From Bacillus siamensis KCTC 13613 (GTDB taxonomy: Bacteria > Bacillota > Bacilli > Bacillales > Bacillaceae), in contig NZ_AJVF01000039.1 in NCBI RefSeq assembly GCF_000262045.1, positions 248,001 through 312,000 on the forward strand: DNA of 64,000 bases, written 5' to 3'. Both the position numbers and the translations under genes were made by a program. Positions 1 through 9,070 of the stretch are shown here, piece after piece. Each line of letters opens with the position of its first letter. The first letter of the stretch is position 1. The notes beneath the pieces are model-generated. The model was not told where the DNA came from. It saw nothing but the letters and a program-made list of their open reading frames with translations, and did not search any database.

Positions 1-1
1 C

Positions 2-1570
2 GGTGCGCGCGACGTAGCATTCCCGTACTTGAACAACCTGAGTTTCTGGACGTTCTTCGTAGGTGCGATGCTATTCAATATTTCTTTCGTTATCGGGGGT
101 TCTCCGAACGCAGGCTGGACGAGTTACATGCCGCTGGCAAGCAACGACATGAGCCCTGGGCCTGGTGAGAACTTCTACCTGCTCGGTCTTCAGATTGCCG
201 GTATCGGTACGCTGATGACGGGTATCAACTTTATGGTGACAATCCTGAAAATGCGTACGAAAGGCATGACGCTGATGCGTATGCCGATGTTCACATGGAC
301 GACGCTGATTACAATGGTTATTATCGTATTCGCCTTCCCTGTTCTGACAGTGGCATTGGCGCTCTTATCATTTGACCGTTTGTTCGGCGCTCACTTCTTC
401 ACGCTGGAAGCCGGCGGTATGCCGATGCTTTGGGCTAACTTATTCTGGATTTGGGGACACCCTGAAGTTTATATCGTTATCTTACCGGCATTCGGTATTT
501 TCTCTGAAATTATTTCAGCTTTTGCAAGAAAGCAGTTATTCGGTTACAAAGCGATGGTCGGCTCTATTATCGCCATTTCCGTCCTGAGTTTCCTTGTATG
601 GACACACCACTTCTTCACAATGGGGAACAGTGCGTCTGTTAACTCTTTCTTCTCGATTACAACGATGGCGATTTCGGTTCCGACCGGGGTTAAAATCTTT
701 AACTGGCTCTTTACGATGTATAAAGGCCGAATCAGTTTTACAACACCGATGCTGTGGGCGCTTGCGTTCATCCCGAACTTCGTTGTCGGCGGGGTAACAG
801 GGGTTATGCTCGCGATGGCTGCAGCGGATTATCAATACCATAATACGTACTTCCTTGTATCTCACTTCCACTATGTGCTGATCGCGGGTACGGTATTTGC
901 GTGTTTCGCAGGATTTATTTTCTGGTATCCGAAAATGTTCGGCCACAAGCTGAACGAAAGAATCGGAAAATGGTTCTTCTGGATCTTTATGATCGGATTT
1001 AATGTATGTTTCTTCCCTCAATACTTCCTGGGGCTGCAAGGTATGCCTCGCCGTATTTACACTTACGGACCGAATGACGGATGGACTACATTAAACTTTA
1101 TTTCAACTGTCGGAGCCTTCATGATGGGTGTCGGATTCTTAATCCTTTGCTACAACATCTACTACAGCTTCCGCTACTCTACTCGCGAGATCAGCGGAGA
1201 TTCATGGGGCGTGGGACGTACGCTTGAGTGGGCGACTTCATCTGCGATTCCGCCGCACTACAACTTTGCGGTGCTTCCTGAAGTGAAATCTCAAGATGCG
1301 TACCTGCAATTGAAAGAAGACAAAACGGATATTCATCCGGAAAGCAAATTCAAAAAAATCCATATGCCGCACAACTCCGGCAGACCGCTTATTATGTCAG
1401 TCGCGTTCGGTTTTGCAGGCTTCGGTCTTGTATTTGAATGGTTCTGGATGGGCATTGTCGGCTTGATCGGCATTCTGCTTTGCATGGTGCTTCGTTCATT
1501 TGAATATGACAACGGCTACTATATACCTGTTGAGGAAATAAAAGAGACGGAAAGAAAGATTTCCGAATAA
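2..1570 (+). CDS. qoxB: Quinol oxidase aa3 subunit I (5' truncated by window)
   Basis: C-terminal part of the catalytic subunit of the cytochrome aa3 menaquinol oxidase, which reduces O2 and pumps protons in the cytoplasmic membrane. The reading frame is open from base 2, so the true start lies upstream. Heme-copper oxidase signatures are visible: HPEVY (CuB histidine and the cross-linked tyrosine), the WTHHFF pair of CuB histidines and HFHYVLIAG carrying the heme a3 and heme a histidines. About ten hydrophobic segments remain, followed by a hydrophilic stretch and a last pair of membrane helices, as in Bacillus QoxB. qoxC follows after 14 bases, so this is the qoxABCD operon. Confidence 0.97.
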   Translation, partial: GARDVAFPYLNNLSFWTFFVGAMLFNISFVIGGSPNAGWTSYMPLASNDMSPGPGENFYLLGLQIAGIGTLMTGINFMVTILKMRTKGMTLMRMPMFTWTTLITMVIIVFAFPVLTVALALLSFDRLFGAHFFTLEAGGMPMLWANLFWIWGHPEVYIVILPAFGIFSEIISAFARKQLFGYKAMVGSIIAISVLSFLVWTHHFFTMGNSASVNSFFSITTMAISVPTGVKIFNWLFTMYKGRISFTTPMLWALAFIPNFVVGGVTGVMLAMAAADYQYHNTYFLVSHFHYVLIAGTVFACFAGFIFWYPKMFGHKLNERIGKWFFWIFMIGFNVCFFPQYFLGLQGMPRRIYTYGPNDGWTTLNFISTVGAFMMGVGFLILCYNIYYSFRYSTREISGDSWGVGRTLEWATSSAIPPHYNFAVLPEVKSQDAYLQLKEDKTDIHPESKFKKIHMPHNSGRPLIMSVAFGFAGFGLVFEWFWMGIVGLIGILLCMVLRSFEYDNGYYIPVEEIKETERKISE

Positions 1571-1584
1571 AGGAGGCGTGATTT

Positions 1585-2199
1585 ATGGAACATGCAGAAC
1601 ACGGCAATTCTAACGCGCCTATGGAATATCAATCTGAAACCGGCAGACTCAATATTCTCGGGTTTTGGATCTTTTTAGGGGCAGAGATTGTGTTGTTCTC
1701 AACACTATTTGCAACCTTCTTCGTTCTTCAAAGAAGAACAGCAGGAGGGGTCTTACCGGCTGAATTATTTGAAGTTAAGCTTGTCATGATCATGACATTC
1801 CTGCTTCTGATCAGCAGTTTCACCTGCGGGATCGCTGTTCATGAAATGCGTCGCGGAAGTTTAAAAGGCGTCGTCATTTGGACGATCATTACGCTTCTTC
1901 TCGGCGCGGGCTTCGTCGGATGTGAGCTTAACGAGTTCATCCACTATGTACATGAAGGAGCATCTCTCGGTACAAGTGCTTTCTGGTCTGGATTCTTCGT
2001 CCTTCTGGGAACGCACGGAACGCACGTAACGATCGGTATCTTCTGGATTGCCGGCATCTTACTGCAATTGAAGAAACGCGGATTAACGCCGCAGACGTCT
2101 TCAAAAATCTTTATCTCAAGTTTATATTGGCACTTCTTAGACGTTGTTTGGATTTTCATCTTTACAGGCGTCTATCTCATCGGATTGGGGGGACTATAA
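1585..2199 (+). CDS. qoxC: Quinol oxidase aa3 subunit III
   Basis: Subunit III of the aa3 quinol oxidase, 204 residues with five membrane segments. The segment GCELNEFIHYVHEGASLGTSAFWSGFFVLLGTHG carries the family's conserved Glu and the THG(T)H signature (given here as E-H then GTHGTHV). It starts at ATG with AGGAGG just upstream (1571-1576). It lies between qoxB and qoxD with minimal spacing, in the standard qox order. It stabilises subunit I rather than binding metal. The identification rests on family features and operon position. Confidence 0.96.
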   Translation: MEHAEHGNSNAPMEYQSETGRLNILGFWIFLGAEIVLFSTLFATFFVLQRRTAGGVLPAELFEVKLVMIMTFLLLISSFTCGIAVHEMRRGSLKGVVIWTIITLLLGAGFVGCELNEFIHYVHEGASLGTSAFWSGFFVLLGTHGTHVTIGIFWIAGILLQLKKRGLTPQTSSKIFISSLYWHFLDVVWIFIFTGVYLIGLGGL

Positions 2200-2200
2200 T

Positions 2201-2569
2201 ATGGCAAACAAATCTGCTGAACACAGCCACTTTCCGTGGAAGCATATCGTAGGTTTTGCGTTGTCTATTATTCTGACCCTGCTGGCCCTTTGGGTTGCGG
2301 TATATACGGAATTAAGTCCATCAGCAAAACTGTGGATCATTTTCGGATTCGCATTTATTCAAGCCGGCCTGCAGCTTCTCATGTTCATGCACATGACAGA
2401 AAGCGAAAACGGCGGAATCCAAGTCGGAAACACGCTCTTCGGATTTTTCGGAGCGATTGTCATCATCCTTGGTTCTATCTGGATCTTTGCGGCGCACTAC
2501 CAACACGGTGACCATATGGATGGAAACCCTCCAGGCGGTGCGAAACAACATTCCGAACATCAGGAATAA
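2201..2569 (+). CDS. qoxD: Quinol oxidase aa3 subunit IV
   Basis: Small membrane subunit of the aa3 quinol oxidase, 122 residues with three transmembrane segments and a histidine-rich C-terminus (HYQHGDHMDGN). The ATG at 2201 is chosen because a purine-rich GGGGGGA lies just before it and it follows the qoxC stop by one base. The longer in-frame extension upstream would overlap qoxC. A strong hairpin terminator follows directly, so this is the last gene of the operon. Confidence 0.95.
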   Translation: MANKSAEHSHFPWKHIVGFALSIILTLLALWVAVYTELSPSAKLWIIFGFAFIQAGLQLLMFMHMTESENGGIQVGNTLFGFFGAIVIILGSIWIFAAHYQHGDHMDGNPPGGAKQHSEHQE

Positions 2570-2573
2570 AAAG

Positions 2574-2606
2574 AAACCCTCTTCGTTCAGGCGAAGAGGG
2601 TTTTTT
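2574..2606 (+). terminator. Rho-independent terminator of the qox operon
   Basis: Inverted repeat AAACCCTCTTCG / CGAAGAGGGTTT with a five- to six-base loop and a T run at 2601-2606, four bases after the qoxD stop. It sits between convergent genes and may also serve ywcE from the other side. Confidence 0.9.
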
Positions 2607-2612
2607 GTGCCT

Positions 2613-2873
2613 TTATCGGCTTCTTCTCCGGCGCAGGTGCGGAAGACCGTAAATGATAAAGGCGGCGATATGGGCAACGATGACGTTGACGGCAAACAGG
2701 ATGATCATGAGTGTGTGGCCGAGAGGGGATAGACTGCTGGTTGCGTAAAAGTAGAAGAAAACCCACATTAAAATGATTGGCGGTATGGCCGAGAGGGCCA
2801 CTTTTTTGTTATCCAGCCAGATAAAGAGGGGTGTTGCGCTTGCGACCAGTAAATAAGCAAAAAACATGTCCAT
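2613..2873 (-). CDS. ywcE: Holin-like spore morphogenesis protein YwcE
   Basis: 86-residue very hydrophobic protein with three predicted membrane segments and a basic tail (HLRRRRSR), the layout of a small holin. Size, sequence and position next to qoxD match B. subtilis YwcE, which is needed for normal spore coat and outer membrane morphology and for germination. A good ribosome site (AAAGGAGAC) precedes the ATG. It is convergent with qoxD. The functional statement is taken from the B. subtilis family member; the sequence here shows only the membrane topology. Confidence 0.85.
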   Translation of the reverse strand: MDMFFAYLLVASATPLFIWLDNKKVALSAIPPIILMWVFFYFYATSSLSPLGHTLMIILFAVNVIVAHIAAFIIYGLPHLRRRRSR

Positions 2874-3166
2874 CTTACATGTCTCCTTTCATTTTATGGC
2901 AACGTTTCCAAAATGAAATACAGAGAATAAAATGTGTCTGTTTTGTGGTCGTTTTTTGAACATTTTGTTACAATTATTATACCATGTTTTCCAATTTTTG
3001 ATACCGCTTTTTCGAGAAATGTATTGCAACTATTGCCTCATTTTTGGATAGGTACAAGAAACCGGAAAGGTCAAATACCCTGTCACATTTCCGTACAAGG
3101 GAATGGCGCAGGATGTGAACCTTTGCTATGGTCAAAGAAAACATGCACAGCAAGGGTGTGGTTGAA
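2874..3166. other. Intergenic region between ywcE and the GNAT gene
   Basis: Divergent promoter region. Bases 2880-3000 are AT-rich and probably contain the ywcE promoter. I see no convincing RNA gene, repeat or additional coding region. In-frame ATG codons at 3128 and 3143 could extend the acetyltransferase but lack a good ribosome site. Confidence 0.4.
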
Positions 3167-3628
3167 GTGCACGTAAGGAAAGAAGATGTAACAGCGCCGG
3201 ATGTCATTGCGCTTTTGCAGGCGCATCTGAAGAGCATGACCCTGCATTCTCCCCCGGAGAGTATACACGCGCTCAATGCGGACCGCCTGCGCCAGCCTGA
3301 CGTGACGTTTTGGAGTGCGAGGGAAGAAGATGGCGTCCTGCTCGGCTGCGGCGCCTTAAAGGAGCTGAACAGCCGGCACGGTGAGGTGAAATCAATGAAA
3401 ACCTCTCCGCAGCATGTCAGAAAAGGCGCGGCCAAACGAATCCTTCACCATATAATTGAAGAAGCAAAGCGAAGAGGCTATCAGCGGATCAGCTTGGAAA
3501 CCGGTTCTATGGATGCTTTTCTCCCCGCCAGACGCCTGTATGAAAAAACCGGGTTTCAATATTGCGGACCGTTTGCGGACTACAATGAGGATCCGAACAG
3601 TTTGTTTATGACTTTAAACATGAGATGA
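3167..3628 (+). CDS. GNAT family N-acetyltransferase (YsnE-like)
   Basis: Acetyl-CoA dependent N-acetyltransferase of the GNAT fold. Motifs seen: LGCGALKEL in strand 4, KSMKTSPQHVRKGAAKRIL as the acetyl-CoA pyrophosphate loop (motif A), and ARRLYEKTGFQYC as motif B. The sequence closely resembles B. subtilis YsnE, a putative indole-acetate related acetyltransferase, including MTLHSPPESIHAL near the N-terminus. GTG at 3167 is preferred because MHVRKEDV then aligns with the YsnE start and AAGGG lies about ten bases upstream. ATG 3128 is the longer alternative. The substrate is unknown. It is monocistronic and ends at a terminator. Confidence 0.8.
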   Translation: MHVRKEDVTAPDVIALLQAHLKSMTLHSPPESIHALNADRLRQPDVTFWSAREEDGVLLGCGALKELNSRHGEVKSMKTSPQHVRKGAAKRILHHIIEEAKRRGYQRISLETGSMDAFLPARRLYEKTGFQYCGPFADYNEDPNSLFMTLNMR

Positions 3629-3660
3629 AACCCCCTTTTCTGACGAGAAGGGGGTTTTTT
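3629..3660 (+). terminator. Rho-independent terminator
   Basis: AACCCCCTTTTC / GAGAAGGGGGTT stem with a TGAC loop and a six-T run, directly after the acetyltransferase stop. Confidence 0.9.
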
Positions 3661-3823
3661 ATCGGAAAAGTTTCATCATGACCGAAACATTTCCTTTTCT
3701 GACACGTCATATGTCGTGTAGTCCCCAAACCGTAAAAAGAAACAACCTCATCATGTTTTCTTGAACGGTGTTCATGTATAATAAACAATAGTGACTTCCG
3801 ATGAAAATGTAAGGCGGGATAGA

Positions 3824-5011
3824 ATGAGTCGATATAAGAAACAGCAAAATCCCTATTATCAGGGGGATTTGATTTTTATATTTGGTGTGTTTTTAATAAT
3901 TAGTGTTGCGGCGATTTATGCGGCCGGACAGTTCGGGCAGTATGGAAGTGATGCCTGGATGAGACAGATCGTCTTTTATGTCATCGGAGCCGGTCTCATG
4001 GTCGGTATTATGTATTTTGATTTAGAGCAGCTTGAAAAACTGAGTCTGTACGTATTAATTGCCGGCGTGCTGTCACTGCTTCTTTTGCGTGTCGCACCGG
4101 AATCCATCGCCCCGATTAAGAACGGGGCAAAAAGCTGGTTTAAAATCGGAAGCTTTACCCTCCAGCCATCTGAGTTTACGAAAATAGGAATTATGATGAT
4201 GGTCGCGTCCATTATATCGAAGGCAAGCCCGAAAGATCAAAGATCACTTCGGGAAGATGTGAATCTGCTTTTGAAAATTGCGGCATGGACAGTGATTCCG
4301 ATCGGACTGATCGTTTTGCAGGATGCCGGAACGGGAGCGATCTGTCTGTTTATCGTTATGGTGATGGTGTTTATGTCGGGTGTGAACTGGAAGCTGATCA
4401 CCATTATCGGCGGATCAGCCGCCCTTGTTGTCGCCCTTTTCTTAGCGCTCGTAATTGAATTTCCCCATGTGGCGAATTCAATCGGCATTGCGGACTATCA
4501 AATTAACCGGATTACATCGTGGATGTCTGATTCAAGCGCGGCTACGACACAGGCAGAGAGTGACAAAAGCTGGCAGGTGGATCAGGCCGTTATGGCGATC
4601 GGATCGGGCGGTATTACCGGAAACGGTGTTCATAATCTGAAAGTGTACGTGCCTGAAGGACAGACCGACTTTATCTTTGCGATTTTGGGTGAAAGTTTTG
4701 GGTTTTTAGGCTGTGCCATTGCGGTTGTCATGTTTTTCTTTTTAATTTACAGGCTTGTGGTGCTGATTGACCGTCTGCATGCCTTTAACCGATTTGGCGC
4801 GTTCTTTTGCGTAGGATTTACTGCACTTATCGTGATCCACACCTTCCAGAACATCGGGATGAATATCGGCATTATGCCGGTTACCGGAATTCCGCTGCTG
4901 TTTGTCAGCTATGGAGGGAGCTCGGTGCTATCTACATTGATCAGCTTCGGGATTGTATATAACGCAAGTGTGCAGCTGACGAAATATAAAAGTTATTTGT
5001 TCAATTCATAA
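3824..5011 (+). CDS. rodA: Rod-shape peptidoglycan glycosyltransferase RodA
   Basis: SEDS-family glycan polymerase of the elongation machinery (Rod complex), 395 residues with about ten membrane segments. Family signatures: [22 protein letters not shown] and, near the C-terminus, [23 protein letters not shown]. The sequence [19 protein letters not shown] holds the conserved catalytic Asp region. B. subtilis rodA (ywcF) is in this neighbourhood. The ATG at 3824 follows AAGGCGGG at the right distance. An in-frame extension to 3791 has no ribosome site. FtsW or SpoVE are the alternatives, but the length, sequence and locus favour RodA. Confidence 0.9.
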   Translation: MSRYKKQQNPYYQGDLIFIFGVFLIISVAAIYAAGQFGQYGSDAWMRQIVFYVIGAGLMVGIMYFDLEQLEKLSLYVLIAGVLSLLLLRVAPESIAPIKNGAKSWFKIGSFTLQPSEFTKIGIMMMVASIISKASPKDQRSLREDVNLLLKIAAWTVIPIGLIVLQDAGTGAICLFIVMVMVFMSGVNWKLITIIGGSAALVVALFLALVIEFPHVANSIGIADYQINRITSWMSDSSAATTQAESDKSWQVDQAVMAIGSGGITGNGVHNLKVYVPEGQTDFIFAILGESFGFLGCAIAVVMFFFLIYRLVVLIDRLHAFNRFGAFFCVGFTALIVIHTFQNIGMNIGIMPVTGIPLLFVSYGGSSVLSTLISFGIVYNASVQLTKYKSYLFNS

Positions 5012-5015
5012 TGTC

Positions 5016-5046
5016 AGACGGCTCGTTTTTCGGGCTGTCTTTTTTT
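5016..5046 (+). terminator. Rho-independent terminator after rodA
   Basis: AGACGGCTCG / CGGGCTGTCT stem with a T-rich loop and a T run, starting five bases after the rodA stop. Confidence 0.85.
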
Positions 5047-5064
5047 GTTCAGAGCATTTTGCTT

Positions 5065-5091
5065 TTGACATGATTCTCTTTGGGATATGAT
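5065..5091 (+). promoter_or_regulatory. Candidate nfrA promoter
   Basis: TTGACA at 5065-5070 followed by TATGAT at 5086 or TGATAT at 5088 (15 or 17 base spacing), just before the nfrA ribosome site. B. subtilis nfrA is known to be stress-induced through Spx and also uses other sigma factors; which one acts here is not visible. Confidence 0.5.
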
Positions 5092-5113
5092 ATATAGAGA
5101 AGGAGGCTTTTAT

Positions 5114-5863
5114 ATGAACAATACCATCGAAACTATACTTAATCATCGGTCGATCCGATCATTTACTGACGAGCTGTTGACAGCAGAAGAGATAGATACA
5201 TTAGTGAAAAGCGCCCAGGCGGCGTCAACATCCAGTTATGTGCAGGCTTACTCCATCATCGGCGTAACCGACCCGGAGAAAAAGCAAAAGCTGGCGGCGC
5301 TGGCCGGAAATCAGCCTTACGTCGAGAATAACGGGCACTTGTTTGTGTTTTGCGCTGATTTGTACCGTCATAAAAAACTTGCTGAAGAAAAAGGCGAAAA
5401 CATTACTGAGCTTCTTGAGAATACGGAAATGTTTATGGTCAGCGTCATTGATGCCGCACTTGCCGCACAAAACGTAAGTGTTGCCGCAGAATCAATGGGC
5501 CTTGGCATTTGTTACATCGGAGGCATTCGGAATGAACTTGATCAGGTGACGGAAGTGCTCGGTACACCTGACCATGTGCTGCCGCTGTTCGGTCTGGTAG
5601 TCGGCCACCCGGCTCATCCGTCAGGTCAAAAGCCGCGTTTGCCGAAACAAGCCGTATATCATGAAAACACGTACGATACGAATGAAGAAAACTTCCGCAG
5701 TTATATGAAGGAATATGATGAAACCATCTCCGCTTATTATGATAAACGGACAAACGGCAAGCGGGTTGAAACATGGTCTGATCAAATTCTGCAGTTCATG
5801 AAACAAAAACCGAGAACGTATTTAAATCAATATGTAAAAGATAAAGGCTTTCAAAAAAATTAA
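5114..5863 (+). CDS. nfrA: NADPH-dependent FMN oxidoreductase NfrA
   Basis: 249-residue FMN-containing nitroreductase-family enzyme that oxidises NADPH and reduces FMN, nitro-compounds or H2O2. N-terminal NHRSIRSFTDELL is the typical flavin-binding start. GLGICYIGGIRN and LPLFGLVVGHPA are the central flavin-site motifs, and KPRLPKQAVYHENTY follows. The ATG at 5114 has a perfect AAGGAGG upstream. In B. subtilis nfrA is cotranscribed with ywcH; here a terminator follows and ywcH is 3.2 kb away behind a leftward cassette, so the operon is split. Confidence 0.93.
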   Translation: MNNTIETILNHRSIRSFTDELLTAEEIDTLVKSAQAASTSSYVQAYSIIGVTDPEKKQKLAALAGNQPYVENNGHLFVFCADLYRHKKLAEEKGENITELLENTEMFMVSVIDAALAAQNVSVAAESMGLGICYIGGIRNELDQVTEVLGTPDHVLPLFGLVVGHPAHPSGQKPRLPKQAVYHENTYDTNEENFRSYMKEYDETISAYYDKRTNGKRVETWSDQILQFMKQKPRTYLNQYVKDKGFQKN

Positions 5864-5868
5864 GAAAA

Positions 5869-5896
5869 AACCTCTCCTGTCAGGAGAGGTTTTTTT
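5869..5896 (+). terminator. Rho-independent terminator after nfrA
   Basis: Perfect AACCTCTCCTG / CAGGAGAGGTT hairpin followed by six T residues. Confidence 0.92.
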
Positions 5897-5897
5897 C

Positions 5898-6198
5898 ATG
5901 TTTCACGTGTAACATATTTCGACAAAATGGAACATCTGCGATTATGTACAGTTCCAAAATTTGATGAGTTGCCGTTCCGGGTTTTGAACTTTCGTCTTTT
6001 TGATACGTCTCGGAAGCATACTTTCAGGAACGGCATATTTCATAAATAATCGAGACTACATTCAATACACAACAGAGCTGCTCTGTTTGCCTTAGCACAT
6101 CTTTGATCCGAAGTTCTAAAACAGAGAATAACATGAATACGGCTGATCTCTGTATATAAGTAAAGTTACTTAATTGGCAGTCATTCCTCATCGTCTTA
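5898..6198. other. Intergenic region with no recognised gene
   Basis: About 300 bases between nfrA and the Dabb gene. Both strands are broken by stops, and the only longer open stretch overlaps the Dabb gene out of frame. I find no hairpin terminator for the leftward operon and no recognisable repeat. This may be the left scar of an insertion between nfrA and ywcH. Confidence 0.35.
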
Positions 6199-6486
6199 TT
6201 ATAATTCATAGCAAACGGACGCCTGCGTCTCCAGAACCGTGCTAATAAACTTAGCGATGTCTTGATGAACCGGGTGTGTAAGGTACTCTTCCATATCCCC
6301 CAAGGAAGCAAACTTAGTGATCAGAATCAAATCATATCCTGAAGGGGCAGGGCGAATGTTAGCTTCAACCTGAACATCGAGAAGAACGTCTATTTTTCCC
6401 TTCATGCCCAGCAGAACGGTTTGAACTTGCTTGATATGCTCTGGGCTCATGTCCTTCAGCTTCAGCAGCACGTTATTTACTATCAT
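6199..6486 (-). CDS. Dabb family stress-response alpha/beta barrel protein
   Basis: 95-residue ferredoxin-like dimeric alpha/beta barrel protein. MIVNNVLLKLKDMSPEHI, the GKIDVLLDVQVEAN strand, YDLILITKFASLGDMEEYLTHPVHQ and the final strand match the Dabb pattern. Such proteins include heme-degrading, aldol-cyclase and stress proteins, and the substrate cannot be told from sequence. Its start overlaps the end of the upstream NTF2-like gene by 14 bases, so the two are translationally coupled. It is the last gene of a leftward four-gene cassette. Confidence 0.75.
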   Translation of the reverse strand: MIVNNVLLKLKDMSPEHIKQVQTVLLGMKGKIDVLLDVQVEANIRPAPSGYDLILITKFASLGDMEEYLTHPVHQDIAKFISTVLETQASVCYEL

Positions 6487-6889
6487 TTTTATGTTCCTCC
6501 TGGTTTCTTACCTGGATTAGCGTTTCTGTTTGTTCGGGTCCTTTAGAAAGTTGGATCGCAAGCTGCTTAATCTTGTGGTTATGAATCTGAAAATAAAAAT
6601 CCAAATAGAGAGGGTTCGGCAGGCTGGTTTTGTCAAAATCGCCGTCAACCTTAAAAACCGCCGTGATTTCCGCCTTATCCTGTCTATGCCTTTGTAGGTC
6701 AAGCGTTACGTTTGCATCAAAATGATGTTCGTCACTCCATTTTCTTATAGCGGATTTGCCTGCCCACACTTTACCTTCATCAAAAATCAAAGCATCCTCC
6801 GAAAAACAGTTGATATAGGCATCCGGATCGGGTTTATTGGAAGCGGCTATAAAATCTTGTATAACTTGCGGAAGAGCACTAGGCTCCAT
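6473..6889 (-). CDS. NTF2-like / SnoaL-like protein
   Basis: 138-residue protein of the nuclear transport factor 2 fold. Start PQVIQDFIAASNKPDPDAYINCFSEDALIFDEG is the characteristic first helix pair with the active-pocket Asp. GKSAIRKWSDE and the last strands LDFYFQIHNHKIKQLAIQL follow. Members act as small isomerases, hydrolases or ligand-binding proteins in polyketide or steroid-like pathways. With an SDR and a Dabb protein as neighbours it may process a small aromatic or carbonyl compound; that is inference only. Confidence 0.75.
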   Translation of the reverse strand: MEPSALPQVIQDFIAASNKPDPDAYINCFSEDALIFDEGKVWAGKSAIRKWSDEHHFDANVTLDLQRHRQDKAEITAVFKVDGDFDKTSLPNPLYLDFYFQIHNHKIKQLAIQLSKGPEQTETLIQVRNQEEHKNDSK

Positions 6890-6913
6890 AAAATCAACTC
6901 CTATGTCATTTCG

Positions 6914-7714
6914 TTAAACGGTGCGGATGTTTCCGCCGTCAATAACATATTCACAACCCGTTACATAAGAGGCTCTGCTTGACGCAAGGAATGCGGCAAG
7001 CTCGGCAACCTCCTCAGGTTGAGCCGGACGGCCGAGGGGAATGCCGCCAAGCTCGTCCATTAACTGCTGACGGGCGGCTAGATAGTCGGTTCCGGCTTGT
7101 TTAGCCATTCTCTCAATTAACTGTTCAGCTGCTTCTGTTTCGGTAAACCCCGGTGCTAGTGCGTTGATTCTTATCCCCTCAGGACCGAATTGGGTCGCCA
7201 GGTTTTTACTGTAGTTAACTAGAGCAGCTTTGGCAGCCGAATAAGGCATGGTCATGTTGCCCGGCAGCTTTCGTTGTATAGATGATATATGGACAATCAC
7301 TCCGCTTTGCTGCTTGACCATGTAAGGCAGAAATCCGCGATCGAGGCGGACGGAAGAAAACAGGTTTGCGTTAAACGCTGTTTGCCAATCCCCGTCTGTT
7401 AAAGCTAAAGCCCCTGCCGTGCTACTGGAGGAACCTCCGACATTATTAATCAAAATATCCAGACCGCCGAATTTATGAATTGTTTCCTTAATGATATGAT
7501 CTGCGCCTTCCGGAAGGCAGACATCGGCCTGAATAAACCCTGCGCCTTCAGGCAATGCCTCGGGTAATGATCTTGCCGTAGCTATAACTTCAGCTCCTGC
7601 CGCATGCAGACGTTTGACGATGGCTCTGCCGATTCCACGTGTTCCGCCGGTCACTAGGACCCGTTTACCTGCAAATTCTTTGCTCATATTTAATAAGTAC
7701 GGACTGTTTTCCAT
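6914..7714 (-). CDS. SDR family NAD(P)-dependent oxidoreductase
   Basis: Classical short-chain dehydrogenase/reductase, 266 residues from ATG 7714. VTGGTRGIGRA is the cofactor glycine motif, NNVGG the structural motif, HISSIQ carries the catalytic Ser, and YSAAKAALVNYSKN the catalytic Tyr and Lys. YVTGCEYVIDGG is the usual C-terminal end. AAGGAGG lies 13 bases before ATG 7714, slightly far; an internal ATG (MSKEFAGK) is an alternative start. It is the first enzyme gene behind the WYL regulator. Confidence 0.85.
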   Translation of the reverse strand: MENSPYLLNMSKEFAGKRVLVTGGTRGIGRAIVKRLHAAGAEVIATARSLPEALPEGAGFIQADVCLPEGADHIIKETIHKFGGLDILINNVGGSSSSTAGALALTDGDWQTAFNANLFSSVRLDRGFLPYMVKQQSGVIVHISSIQRKLPGNMTMPYSAAKAALVNYSKNLATQFGPEGIRINALAPGFTETEAAEQLIERMAKQAGTDYLAARQQLMDELGGIPLGRPAQPEEVAELAAFLASSRASYVTGCEYVIDGGNIRTV

Positions 7715-7790
7715 CGTTCTGCTGAATCCTCCTTCAAATGTTGAGTACAAGGCTAGTTTAATCAACAGAACCTGACAGCATCGTGTCCAG

Positions 7791-8720
7791 TTACCTCAAA
7801 TATTTTTCGGCCATTCTGGCAGTGCGGTTTTTCATTTCAAGTCTGACAGATGCCGGCTCAATGACTTCCAGTAAATCTCCAAAGGAAAGTAGATAGTGAT
7901 AAAGCCATTCACCGGGAGGAATCTCTGAAGTGACCCGGAAAGACCCGTCTTCCAGTTTTAAAATGTCCTCTTCTTTAAACTCATCCACGATTCGATAGGC
8001 TCCCGCTTGGTCTATTTTTAATACCAGAGGGATTCTCTGCGGTTTTTTAACCGATTCTTCTGCAGAAGAAGTCACGGAAGGCTCCGACCAGCCATGCTGA
8101 AGGTGAAGTCCCATCTCCTCTCCGTTTAAAAGTCGAACATTCGACATTCTGTTAATTTTAAAGGTTCTTAAAGCGTTTTTTTCGAAACTGAAGGCTTCAA
8201 TGTACCACGCTCTATCTTTAAAAAGCAGTTTCATTGGCGCGGCTCTCCGGCTTTTTTGTTCTCCGGCAGCACTCAAATAGGTAAATGAAATCAATTTCTG
8301 CTCCAAGATTGCCTGTTTCAGAAGTACAAACAGCTCTTTTTGTTTTTGCCCGCTTCCCCATGAGGAAAAATCCACTTCAATCCAGTTGATGCTGTTTTTC
8401 CTGAAAAGGCTGCTCAATTTCTCAAAAATCGCATTGGAATCAGGGTATTGGGCAGCGGCTAAGCTTTGGAGAGCAAAAAGGATCTCATCCTGCTCCTTGT
8501 CGGTAAGCATAGATTTGTTCAGAACAAACCTGTCGGAAAGGGAAATGCCGCCCCCTTTCCCTTGTACGGTATAAATCGGAATTCCAGCTTGGCTTAAAGC
8601 CTCAACATCCCTATAGATCGTTCTGACAGACACCTCAAATCGCTCAGCCAGCTCTGGTGCCGTAACGGTTCCATTTTCCAATAAAATATAAATCACTTGA
8701 AATAATCTGCTGATTTGCAT
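7791..8720 (-). CDS. WYL-domain transcriptional regulator (YafY type)
   Basis: 309-residue DeoR/YafY-type regulator. N-terminal HTH_11 (about 1-60: LLENGTVTAPELAERFEVSVRTIYRDVEAL), then a WYL domain (about 130-210: LISFTYLSAAGE, KDRAWYIEAF, RTFKINRM) and a C-terminal WCX region with GEWLYHYLLSFGDLLEV. WYL domains bind small ligands or nucleotides. It lies upstream of and in line with the SDR, NTF2-like and Dabb genes, and probably controls them. Confidence 0.88.
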   Translation of the reverse strand: MQISRLFQVIYILLENGTVTAPELAERFEVSVRTIYRDVEALSQAGIPIYTVQGKGGGISLSDRFVLNKSMLTDKEQDEILFALQSLAAAQYPDSNAIFEKLSSLFRKNSINWIEVDFSSWGSGQKQKELFVLLKQAILEQKLISFTYLSAAGEQKSRRAAPMKLLFKDRAWYIEAFSFEKNALRTFKINRMSNVRLLNGEEMGLHLQHGWSEPSVTSSAEESVKKPQRIPLVLKIDQAGAYRIVDEFKEEDILKLEDGSFRVTSEIPPGEWLYHYLLSFGDLLEVIEPASVRLEMKNRTARMAEKYLR

Positions 8721-9070
8721 CCACTCACCTCTGGGTTTTTAGTATATCCATTAAAACTTGACAACAAGATGTCAGGTTAAGATAATTTCTTAAAATCTCC
8801 CTCTTTGTAAATGTTAACATGGCTGAAGTTCCGGGCCACTCGTCTACGGACACACAGCCAGCATGCCGATATCGCTTGTAATGGAAACAAAAGAAGCAAT
8901 CAGGTGGTATTGCAGTATTCCTAGAGGTTAAAGATAAAGGCAGTCCGTTTGGCATTTGTGAGGTCGCGAGGAAGCTAAATCATCGTAATAACAAACCAAG
9001 ATGACGAAGAAAGTCGCCAGACTTCATATGATCGGCTTAGCAGTGGTACGATGTTGAGGAGGTGACAGTG
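8721..9070. other. Intergenic region with possible coding remnant
   Basis: About 350 bases. It must contain the leftward promoter of the WYL regulator and a promoter for ywcH. Bases 8899-9003 read rightward without stop (SGGIAVFLEVKDKG, then FGICEVARKLNH) but lack a start and are preceded by a stop, so this may be the tail of a decayed gene. I do not recognise it. Confidence 0.3.

Noticed and set aside
6024-6311. Leftward open frame of 95 codons next to the Dabb gene
   Set aside because: Overlaps the Dabb gene in another frame and has no ribosome site or recognisable domain.
8725-8955. Leftward open frame of 76 codons upstream of the WYL regulator
   Set aside because: Occupies the promoter region of the regulator, no ribosome site, no recognisable domain.
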